The notes beneath the pieces were generated by a model. That model ran no database searches. It saw only the letters and a list, made by a program, of their open reading frames with translations, and was not told the DNA's origin. From Pseudomonadota bacterium (GTDB lineage: Bacteria > Pseudomonadota > Alphaproteobacteria > JAKJEU01), in contig JAKJEU010000074.1 in assembly GCA_022705265.1 (NCBI GenBank), positions 1 to 7,106 of the forward strand: a stretch of DNA of 7,106 bases, written 5' to 3'. Positions 1 through 5,257 of the stretch are shown here, piece after piece. Position 1 is the stretch's first letter. Every line of letters starts with the position of its first letter. Position numbers and translations under genes: made by a program.

Positions 1-330
1 GAAGAGGTTGCTCCTTTGAATGATTTTTCAAAAAAAGATAAAAAAGATGATGGTTTCTTTATTCCAGAACAAGGAAGTATTAATAATTTACCAACACCAG
101 GTGTTATGACTAAGGAACAAAAAGAAAGAGCAAGAGAAGGAAATGTTGGTTTTGCTATTAACGATGGTTCGTATAAGGTTGAAAAACAATCATATGAACA
201 TGATTTGTTTGGTAAAAATTCTCCTAAGGTTGCAAGTAGATTTAAATCAAAAAAATCTGGAAAAGATAATGGTGGCGGTGAAGAAAAAGAGGAAAAAAAA
301 GGTATTTTTTCTGTTTTTAAAAAGAAGTAA
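1..330 (+). CDS. C-terminal part of an uncharacterised charged protein, open at left edge
   Basis: I do not recognise this protein. The reading frame is open from base 1 (it reads EEVAPL before the TTG at 16), so the TTG is very probably an internal codon and the true start lies outside the window. The visible 109 residues are hydrophilic, lack any membrane segment, and look largely disordered. Near the N-terminal edge there is a Lys/Asp cluster (KKDKKDD), then a Gly/Pro-containing middle, then a Gly-Gly-Gly-Glu/Lys linker, and a short basic-hydrophobic tail ending GIFSVFKKK. That tail could be a peripheral membrane or partner-binding peptide, which is inference only. The next gene starts 61 bases downstream on the same strand with no visible terminator between them, so the two are probably co-transcribed with the secretin-like lipoprotein gene further on. 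Confidence 0.75.
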   Translation, partial: EEVAPLNDFSKKDKKDDGFFIPEQGSINNLPTPGVMTKEQKERAREGNVGFAINDGSYKVEKQSYEHDLFGKNSPKVASRFKSKKSGKDNGGGEEKEEKKGIFSVFKKK

Positions 331-391
331 TATGTAAAAAAGTTAAGATGATTTGAGTTAACAACCAAAACATAAGGATATTTAGTCGTAA

Positions 392-1522
392 ATGAGTGAT
401 AATACCGAATTAAAAGAATTTTTTGACCCTATATTGGAAGTCATTTTAAAATATGAAAGTGATTATGATTCTGTGATTTCTTTGCGAGAAATGGCAGAGG
501 AAAAATTGGGTAAAAACTGGAGAGATGTTATATCAGAATATCTTGTTATATATGATGATGAGGTTAAAGAAGAAGCTCAGTCAAAACTTAGTCTTGCATT
601 GGATTATGATGGGGCTTTGCTCGCTTGGGAAGAAGCTAATTATCTTATAAATAATGAAGAAGTAACAGCAGATCAAATTATCGACAGATATAACGACTTA
701 AAAGAATGGTTGCAATATTTTGGTGACGACGGTGTTGAACTTATTGAGAAATTAGAAGAAAAAGCAGGCATAGAAAGAATCGTTGATGATGTTGATGATG
801 ATGTAACGGATGATATCGTCGATGATATCAGTGATGTGTCAGAGGATGTTGATGATGTTGTTGAAGAAGATTTGTTCGACATTAAGTCTTCTAAAAAAAC
901 AGAAAAGGTTAAGGAAGAAAAAGAAATTATAGAAGAAGGAATAGTATATAAGAAAAAGGTCCTTAAACTTGAAGAAGATATGGCTAATAAATTGGGTATA
1001 GAGCCAGAAGTCCTTTGGGATTTTAATACATTTTTGATTTTAAATGATTATTACGATCAAACGATATCAAGAATCGGAGCAAGGTGTGTAAGGATGGGTG
1101 GGCTTTCGTTGAATGAATACCCATATTATGGTTATGTTCTTGATTTGCTTGATGAAATTATTACTATTGGAACTAATATTGAAAGCGAAGAAAAGTTGAT
1201 TCCTCTCTTTGATAAATATTTTGATGGCGGTTATAAGGAATTTAAAAAGTCTTTGAAAAATTATCGTAAGGAGTTTGAGGAAAATGCTCCTCCTGAAATG
1301 ATTGCTGATAATGCGAATGAACTTGATAGGCTTATTAAGGAACTTGGAAAGCTTGATGTTTCTAAGATTAAGGAGAAAGAAGAAGACTTGTATTCAATTG
1401 GAAGACCTAAAAGCGAATTTGATGCAATTGATGAAAACGATCAAAGTTTGCCTCAGGCTCCTAAACCACCTCCTGTATCAACTATAAAAGAAATAAACTC
1501 TAAAAAGGATGAAGAAGATTAG
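392..1522 (+). CDS. Uncharacterised 376-residue protein with Asp/Val-rich central tract
   Basis: No family is recognised. A TAA stop lies in frame immediately before the ATG, so this start cannot be extended. AAGGA at 374-378 is a plausible but distant Shine-Dalgarno (13 bases). There is no signal peptide or membrane segment, so the product is probably cytoplasmic. It has four parts: a helical N-terminal region (about 1-128), an acidic tract (about 131-160) with 14 Asp, 3 Glu and Val/Ile at roughly every third or fourth position, a short Lys/Glu segment (about 166-195), and a second predominantly helical domain (about 195-330). The tail (about 331-376) is Pro-rich then charged (PQAPKPPPV, ending KKDEED). 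The two ordered regions joined by a charged linker suggest a scaffold or adaptor. Its stop (TAG) is one base from the preferred start of the lipoprotein gene, which implies co-translation and a linked role. The function is unknown. Confidence 0.85.
   Translation: MSDNTELKEFFDPILEVILKYESDYDSVISLREMAEEKLGKNWRDVISEYLVIYDDEVKEEAQSKLSLALDYDGALLAWEEANYLINNEEVTADQIIDRYNDLKEWLQYFGDDGVELIEKLEEKAGIERIVDDVDDDVTDDIVDDISDVSEDVDDVVEEDLFDIKSSKKTEKVKEEKEIIEEGIVYKKKVLKLEEDMANKLGIEPEVLWDFNTFLILNDYYDQTISRIGARCVRMGGLSLNEYPYYGYVLDLLDEIITIGTNIESEEKLIPLFDKYFDGGYKEFKKSLKNYRKEFEENAPPEMIADNANELDRLIKELGKLDVSKIKEKEEDLYSIGRPKSEFDAIDENDQSLPQAPKPPPVSTIKEINSKKDEED
782..871 (+). repeat. Low-complexity GAT/GTT-rich coding tract (Asp/Val repeat)
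   Basis: Codons for residues 131-160 of the 376-residue protein are almost entirely GAT, GTT and near variants, giving an imperfect short repeat of Asp-Asp-Val type units. The encoded 30 residues contain 14 Asp, 8 Val, 3 Glu, 2 Ile, 2 Ser and 1 Thr. The composition contrasts with the mixed composition on both sides. It creates a long antisense open frame of Ser/Thr codons, which is an artefact. Such tracts can change length by replication slippage, but no length variation can be seen in one sequence. Confidence 0.7.
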
Positions 1523-1523
1523 T

Positions 1524-2762
1524 ATGTTGAAAAAAATCGGATTATTTGTTTGTTTAGCTGCCTTATCAAGTTGCAGTGTAAAGGGATTGATTTTTAACTC
1601 ACAGGATAATAATCCTCAGGTTAACGAAAGTATTGAAAAAAATGCGAAAGATATCGCAATGGAAGGTGGGGTAAGAACCGTTAAATCGGCTGAATACTTT
1701 AACCTTGAATATTCTGCAAGATGTAGAGTTGATAATAATAAAAAGGAAATTTTACATACGATTCCTTTTGACAGAGAAGTTTTTAAGCTTGAAAGAGCGG
1801 GAAGGAATGATGCTCTTCCAAAATATATGGTTAATGACTTTAATTTTGAAAAAAAACAAATTGACCAAGTTGTAAGGGAGTTGTTTGCTGAAACGGATAT
1901 TACGGTTCATGCAAAAGACGGTCCTTATCCAACAATTACTGGTGAAGGAGTTTCTGGCGAATTAAGCGAAGTTTTAAGCTCTGTGGTTGCTTCTGGTGAT
2001 GTTTATTACACATATAATGCAAAAAGAAAATACCTTGAAATTTCAAGATATTCTGATTTTGTTTTGAGAATGCCAAAGGACAGATATTTGGTTATTTCTG
2101 CTCTTGATGCTTTAAGGGGCGCTGGAATGAGCAATCTTACCGCTGATTGGGAAGAGGGTGCTATATACTTTAATGGCGATAAGCAAGTAGAAGAAAAAAC
2201 ATTAAAATTGATTGAGCTTTATGAAAAAGAACCTTCTCTTATTCTTTATGATGTCGTTGTGTTCAGAGTTTCGCCAAAAAATAATGGTGATGCGATAAAT
2301 TGGCAAGAAATGGTTGATGGTTTTGGCTCTTCAAGGATTAAAGCGGCTAAGACTGGTTTAATGGGTAAGCTTTTGGTGGTTGATTCTGATGTTGATAAAA
2401 AATCTTTGCTTAAATTCATGAATGACAGAGCAATAGCAGGAGTTGTATCAGAGGGTGTTTATATCGTTCCTGATCAATGGAAAGGTAAGTTTGAAGTTGG
2501 TCGTTGTGGCAGACCTGATAGCGCCGAAGTAAGATTATCATTGGTTAGTGAGGCTTCATTTTTAAACAATAAATTTGAAAATAAGATGATAGTTGATAGC
2601 GTTAATGGAGAACTTTCTTCTTATAAAATTGGAAGCAGAGTTAATGAAAACCTTTTGATAATTGGTATTCCTGCAAAGGCTTTTAGCCCTAATGTAGAAG
2701 TTGGTGAAACTGCTATATTATTAAGGCCAAGAACTATAAGATTGATTAAAAAAGAAAAATAA
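1524..2762 (+). CDS. Secretin-like outer-membrane lipoprotein (divergent, PilN/GspD-like)
   Basis: The 412-residue product is probably an outer-membrane lipoprotein related to secretins. The ATG at 1524 is preferred: a GAAGAAGA purine run sits 5 bases upstream, whereas the in-frame ATG at 1509 has AAAGG abutting it. The N-terminus is MLKKIGLFVCLAALSSC, a lipoprotein signal with lipobox LSSC and Cys17 as the lipidation site. Residues about 104-182 have the pattern of a secretin N0/STN domain (FNFEKKQIDQVVRELF, then two short strands and a second helix). About 185-250 resembles an N1-type domain of type IVb pilus secretins (a helix, then GAIYFNGD, a helix, and DVVVFRV). About 276-412 can be read as a shortened, degenerate secretin beta-domain: LLKFMNDRAIAGVVSEGVYIV, then GKFEVG, then a terminal ETAILLRPRTIRL that resembles the usual E-x-hydrophobic-PR-I end. 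Assignment is by pattern only. At about 410 residues it is shorter than typical pilus secretins (500 or more), so it might be a non-pore accessory protein. Confidence 0.7.
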   Translation: MLKKIGLFVCLAALSSCSVKGLIFNSQDNNPQVNESIEKNAKDIAMEGGVRTVKSAEYFNLEYSARCRVDNNKKEILHTIPFDREVFKLERAGRNDALPKYMVNDFNFEKKQIDQVVRELFAETDITVHAKDGPYPTITGEGVSGELSEVLSSVVASGDVYYTYNAKRKYLEISRYSDFVLRMPKDRYLVISALDALRGAGMSNLTADWEEGAIYFNGDKQVEEKTLKLIELYEKEPSLILYDVVVFRVSPKNNGDAINWQEMVDGFGSSRIKAAKTGLMGKLLVVDSDVDKKSLLKFMNDRAIAGVVSEGVYIVPDQWKGKFEVGRCGRPDSAEVRLSLVSEASFLNNKFENKMIVDSVNGELSSYKIGSRVNENLLIIGIPAKAFSPNVEVGETAILLRPRTIRLIKKEK

Positions 2763-2776
2763 CTATTTTAAAATAG
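2763..2776. repeat. Perfect 14-base palindrome after the lipoprotein gene stop
   Basis: CTATTTTAAAATAG directly follows the TAA stop at 2760-2762 and is a perfect palindrome. It has no loop and is all A/T apart from the end pair, so an RNA hairpin would be weak. It could be a DNA-protein site or chance in AT-rich sequence. It lies just before the main terminator hairpin. Confidence 0.4.
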
Positions 2777-2783
2777 CTAAAAT

Positions 2784-2847
2784 AAAAAGCATCTGAAAAT
2801 GATTGTATGGATTTATAAAATCTTATCATTAAAAGATGCTTTTTTTT
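2784..2847 (+). terminator. Composite rho-independent terminator of the left + strand gene group
   Basis: An 11-base stem pairs AAAAAGCATCT (2784-2794) with AGATGCTTTTT (2834-2844), followed by a T-run that reaches 2847 (eight T in all, partly in the stem). Inside it, AATGAT (2798-2803) pairs with ATCATT (2825-2830), and GATTT (2810-2814) pairs with AAATC (2818-2822) around a 3-base loop. The result is one long stem interrupted by two internal loops, unusually long for a terminator. It lies 21 bases after the secretin-like gene and before the Nudix gene, so it separates the two transcripts. Confidence 0.8.
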
Positions 2848-2889
2848 ATTTTTTAAATATTTAATTTATTTGTTTAAAAGGTTAATTTA

Positions 2890-3399
2890 ATGGATTTAAT
2901 TGCAATAATTGATAAAAAAGACTATGACCCAAATTGGGAGGTTGTTGAAAGAAATGCGGTAAGAGCTATTATTAAAAAAAATGATCTTTACGCTTTTGTA
3001 AACACAAAGTACAGAGAGTTTAAATTTATCGGCGGAGGAATAAAAGAAGGTGAAGACCATAAGAACGCTCTTGCCCGCGAGGTTACCGAAGAAACAGCTT
3101 TAAAAATTGTTGAAAATCAAATAATCCCTTATGGGAAAGCAATTGAAATAAGAAAAGATTTCGAAAAAAATAAAATATTTAAACACATATCTCATTATTA
3201 TATTTGCGATTTAACCGATGAAGTTGGAGAAACAAATTTTGATGATTATGAGGCCGAATATCAATTTAAGCTTAGTTTTAAAAATCTTAAAGAAGCGATA
3301 AAAAACAATGAAAAAATAATAAAAGAAGGCAAAAATCTTGAATTTATCCCTTGGATTCATCGAGATATAGTTGTGATGAAACATTTACTTATAAAATAA
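2890..3399 (+). CDS. Nudix hydrolase, stand-alone
   Basis: A 169-residue cytosolic Nudix-fold hydrolase, a family that cleaves nucleoside diphosphates linked to another group with Mg2+ or Mn2+. The Nudix box runs from residue 49 to 71: G49, x5, E55, x7, then REVTEETAL (63-71). This matches G-x5-E-x7-R-E-U-x-E-E-x-G-U with the metal-binding glutamates E64, E67 and E68 present. The usual Gly near the end is Ala70. The substrate cannot be read from the sequence. The ATG has AAAAGG at 2876-2881 with 8-base spacing. The gene is flanked by a terminator on each side, so it is probably transcribed alone from a promoter in the AT-rich 2848-2875 stretch, where I could not pick reliable -35 and -10 boxes. 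A single-gene unit between unrelated operons is compatible with independent acquisition, but no transfer signature is visible. Confidence 0.92.
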   Translation: MDLIAIIDKKDYDPNWEVVERNAVRAIIKKNDLYAFVNTKYREFKFIGGGIKEGEDHKNALAREVTEETALKIVENQIIPYGKAIEIRKDFEKNKIFKHISHYYICDLTDEVGETNFDDYEAEYQFKLSFKNLKEAIKNNEKIIKEGKNLEFIPWIHRDIVVMKHLLIK

Positions 3400-3400
3400 T

Positions 3401-3431
3401 AAAAAAAGCCCGAAATTTAACAATCGGGCTT
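3401..3431 (-). terminator. Hairpin terminator between convergent genes, strongest on minus strand
   Basis: AAGCCCGA (3406-3413) pairs with TCGGGCTT (3424-3431) around a 10-base loop. Read on the minus strand, the stem is followed by a run of seven T (3407 down to 3401), a classic intrinsic terminator for the minus-strand cassette. On the + strand it is followed by TTATTATTTTA, a weaker but usable tract for the Nudix gene. Further A/T pairing between 3396-3401 and 3432-3437 could lengthen the stem. The hairpin fills the 38-base gap between the two stop codons. Confidence 0.88.
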
Positions 3432-3437
3432 ATTATT

Positions 3438-4175
3438 TTATCTTTCATTTCCTTTTATCATTTTGATTGCTTTATCAATCATGTTAGGAGCAATTTTTTT
3501 CTTTATTTCTTGCTCTTTTTCATAATTTTTTGCAAAATCCACTTCATTTCTTGGATATTTTGCATTAATGCTTATTGCATAACCATAAAGTGGTGAAAAT
3601 TCAAAAGGCTTTTCTTTTGCGCTTGAAACCATTCTTTTATCCATCATATAACGATTCAAAGTTTTGGCAAGGAAGCCTGAGGGAGTAATTACAACATCAT
3701 TTTTCTTATATTCTTCAATTGCCCTTAAAAGAACAGGTTTTTTTCGTTTTTGATAACGATTATCGGGTTCATCTTTTGAAACTTCTTCTTTTAACAAGTC
3801 AAGTTCTTTACCATAATCAGTTGTTGGAACATAAATATGAGTTCTGTCCCCTGATTTTGTTTTTGCGATATGATCGTTAATTTTTGCCCAATTTTGGCTT
3901 GAAATTTTAACTGAATTTAAAACTTTTTTTACTTGGTCTTTATCAAGATTTTGATTTCTTTTGCCAACAAATTCGGCCAAATTATGAATTCCTTCTTTTC
4001 GTGAAGGTTCTCCATTAATATATTCATCAACGATTTTTGATGTATTATTTTTAACGACATCTTTAATTGATTTTTCCAGATCGTTATTTTCTTTAAATTT
4101 TAAAGCAACCTCATCGACGGTCTTTATTGCTAAGAATTGACTAAAAGTAAAAGTTTCAAGTTTTTTATCAGTCAT
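3438..4175 (-). CDS. Uncharacterised 245-residue basic protein
   Basis: No family is recognised. The product has no signal peptide or membrane segment and is rich in Lys and predicted helices, with a basic cluster NRYQKRKKP at about 139-147. Recognisable landmarks are DRTHIYVPTTDYG (about 110-122), VVITPSGFLAKTLNRYMMDKR (about 161-181) and FEFSPLYGYAISINAKYPRNEVDF (about 191-214), which may form a compact C-terminal domain before a final charged helix. It is the third gene of the block beginning with the 265-residue protein. It starts 14 bases after the lipoprotein stop. The nearest GAGGA overlaps the end of that gene and lies far from the ATG, so translation may depend on coupling. The cytoplasmic location and an assisting role for its two upstream neighbours are inference. 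Confidence 0.85.
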   Translation of the reverse strand: MTDKKLETFTFSQFLAIKTVDEVALKFKENNDLEKSIKDVVKNNTSKIVDEYINGEPSRKEGIHNLAEFVGKRNQNLDKDQVKKVLNSVKISSQNWAKINDHIAKTKSGDRTHIYVPTTDYGKELDLLKEEVSKDEPDNRYQKRKKPVLLRAIEEYKKNDVVITPSGFLAKTLNRYMMDKRMVSSAKEKPFEFSPLYGYAISINAKYPRNEVDFAKNYEKEQEIKKKIAPNMIDKAIKMIKGNER

Positions 4176-4189
4176 GTTTTGTTTATTTT

Positions 4190-4387
4190 TTATTCCTCTA
4201 TTATATTAATTTTATTTGGTTTATCTTCTTCTTCTTCAAATACGGGAAGTTCATCATCAGAAATGACTTCTTCGTTTTTAACAACGCCATCATTCCAATA
4301 AGCATCGGGATAAACAACTCCGTTATCCAAACTGCAACTTGATAAAAAGATTAAAAAAGAAACGATAAGTGTTTTCATATTCCTCAT
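4190..4387 (-). CDS. Small acidic lipoprotein, 65 residues
   Basis: The N-terminus MRNMKTLIVSFLIFLSSC is a short lipoprotein signal: basic start, hydrophobic core, and lipobox LSSC with Cys18 as the lipidation site. Ser at the next position argues against inner-membrane retention, so outer-membrane placement is likely. The mature part is only 48 residues and strongly acidic, with a Glu run (FEEEEDKP) and no recognisable domain. It holds two short similar elements, NGVV and DGVV, around an aromatic patch (YPDAYW). The start lies one base after the stop of the 265-residue gene (TAA-T-ATG), so it is probably translated by termination-reinitiation. An alternative ATG at codon 4 has GAGGA only two bases ahead, too close to be favoured. 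Its size resembles lysis or entericidin-type and pilotin-like small lipoproteins, but no homology is claimed. A chaperone, pilotin or immunity-type role is speculative. Confidence 0.85.
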   Translation of the reverse strand: MRNMKTLIVSFLIFLSSCSLDNGVVYPDAYWNDGVVKNEEVISDDELPVFEEEEDKPNKINIIEE

Positions 4388-4388
4388 A

Positions 4389-5186
4389 TTATACTAATAA
4401 ATTAAATATATTAGCAATACCATTATTCTTAGTCCCAATTGCTTTTAAGTTAGAAGCACCAGCAGAAAGCATGTCAGAGGCACTTTGAGTAGCAGTAATT
4501 AAAGCATTTTTAGAAGCATTTGCCAAAGCAATATCAGCAGCAGTTGTTGAAACCTTGTTTTTACCTTTTTCAGGAGTATTTGCAGATTGTTGTTCAATTG
4601 TAACATAATCATGTTTATAGGTATCACCCATTTGAACTTGAACGGTATAGTTTTCAACAGTTTTTAAAGGATCATCTTTTTCAAGTCTTGATATTTTGAT
4701 ATACATCTTACCAGTTTGAGTAACTTTATCCTCACCACTTATAAGTTGTTCAAATTTATCATTAGCCTTGCCCGCTTTTTCATCGTTTGAAGCATATAAC
4801 ACCAGTCTTCCTTTTACCTCGCGATAAACCTCAACTCTCATGTTTTTTGCTCTTAAAGCATCAGCTTCTTCTTGGGTATCTTCTAATTTTTGCTCTAATC
4901 CGTTAAGCTCTTTTGCTTGGTCTTCGGTTTTAGTCTCAGCGCTATAAGATTTAATTGAAAATCTTAGCTTTCCTTTTGTTATAACATTAAAAGAAAACCA
5001 GTCCTCGCTATCACCTTTATTTAAGGAGCTTATCATATTAAGTCTTGAATAATTGTTTCTCACATGCCCAATATCACGAGCACCGTCTTTACCAGTTTCG
5101 TAATCCGAATCCTGACTATACTTTTTCCATAAAGTGGATTGAGTATGGTCAGCACGAGGCATAGATGCAGTAGCATTTAAAGCCAT
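4389..5186 (-). CDS. Uncharacterised 265-residue protein with PPC-like beta-sandwich
   Basis: The start is the ATG at 5186, because the upstream in-frame GTG at 5195 lies inside the Shine-Dalgarno AAGGAAGGTGAT. No signal peptide is present (MALNATASMPRADH). Residues about 47-187 follow the pattern of a bacterial pre-peptidase C-terminal (PPC)-like beta-sandwich: NKGDSEDWFSFNV, KGKLRFSI, VEVYREVKGRLVLYAS, TGKMYIKIS, and ENYTVQVQMGD. A charged helical insert (about 84-115) interrupts it. After a Lys/Thr linker the C-terminal 50 residues are Ala/Ser/Asn-rich (TTAADIALANASKNALITA and on), ending in a hydrophobic IANIFNLLV. PPC domains normally occur in secreted proteins. Their presence without a Sec signal, and the small-residue tail, might indicate type I or another signal-less export route (inference). 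It is the first gene of a three-gene block with its own promoter. The PPC call is by pattern and moderately uncertain. Confidence 0.82.
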   Translation of the reverse strand: MALNATASMPRADHTQSTLWKKYSQDSDYETGKDGARDIGHVRNNYSRLNMISSLNKGDSEDWFSFNVITKGKLRFSIKSYSAETKTEDQAKELNGLEQKLEDTQEEADALRAKNMRVEVYREVKGRLVLYASNDEKAGKANDKFEQLISGEDKVTQTGKMYIKISRLEKDDPLKTVENYTVQVQMGDTYKHDYVTIEQQSANTPEKGKNKVSTTAADIALANASKNALITATQSASDMLSAGASNLKAIGTKNNGIANIFNLLV

Positions 5187-5190
5187 TATA

Positions 5191-5202
5191 ATCACCTTCC
5201 TT
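5191..5202 (-). promoter_or_regulatory. Strong Shine-Dalgarno that fixes the start of the 265-residue gene
   Basis: On the minus strand AAGGAAGGTGAT lies 4 bases before the ATG at 5186 and closely matches the anti-Shine-Dalgarno complement (AAGGAGGTGAT type). It covers the in-frame GTG at 5195, ruling that codon out as a start. It is the best ribosome-binding site in the window and suggests high expression. Confidence 0.85.
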
Positions 5203-5210
5203 ATAAATTA

Positions 5211-5239
5211 ATTATAAACCGCATCTATGCAAAATTCAA
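5211..5239 (-). promoter_or_regulatory. Near-consensus sigma-70 type promoter
   Basis: On the minus strand TTGAAT (5239-5234) and the perfect -10 box TATAAT (5216-5211) are separated by 17 bases. It lies between kdsB and the 265-residue gene, with the -10 box about 25 bases from the start codon. That leaves a short 5' leader consisting mostly of the Shine-Dalgarno. The spacer contains GCATAGATGC, a short imperfect dyad that might be an operator. No terminator separates it from kdsB, so read-through may add to its output. Confidence 0.75.
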
Positions 5240-5257
5240 GCCAAATAGAAAATTTAA

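Noticed and set aside
143..337. + strand 64-residue frame inside the first gene
   Set aside because: It overlaps the left-edge gene in another frame and is made of runs of Lys, Leu and Val from A/T-rich codons. There is no start signal.
331..391. Possible promoter or terminator between the first two genes
   Set aside because: TTGAGT near 353-358 lacks a convincing -10 box at proper spacing, and no hairpin with a T-run is present.
673..882. Minus-strand 69-residue Ser/Thr-rich open frame
   Set aside because: It is the antisense of the GAT/GTT-rich Asp/Val tract, so its composition is a mirror of that repeat. It has no independent ribosome-binding site.
1302..1487. + strand 61-residue frame within the 376-residue gene
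   Set aside because: Out-of-frame shadow of a clearly better coding frame, with Leu/Arg-rich composition and no own ribosome-binding site.
1509..1523. ATG at 1509 as start of the secretin-like lipoprotein
   Set aside because: The only purine-rich element abuts this codon with no spacing. The ATG at 1524 has a usable GAAGAAGA and gives a compact lipoprotein signal. The upstream start cannot be wholly excluded.
3351..3596. + strand 81-residue hydrophobic frame over the end of the Nudix gene and the convergent gene
   Set aside because: It runs through the terminator hairpin and antisense to the 245-residue gene. Its Phe/Ile richness is expected from the complement of Lys/Asn-rich coding sequence.
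5187..5195. GTG at 5195 as start of the 265-residue protein
   Set aside because: The codon sits inside the Shine-Dalgarno AAGGAAGGTGAT, which is correctly spaced for the ATG at 5186.
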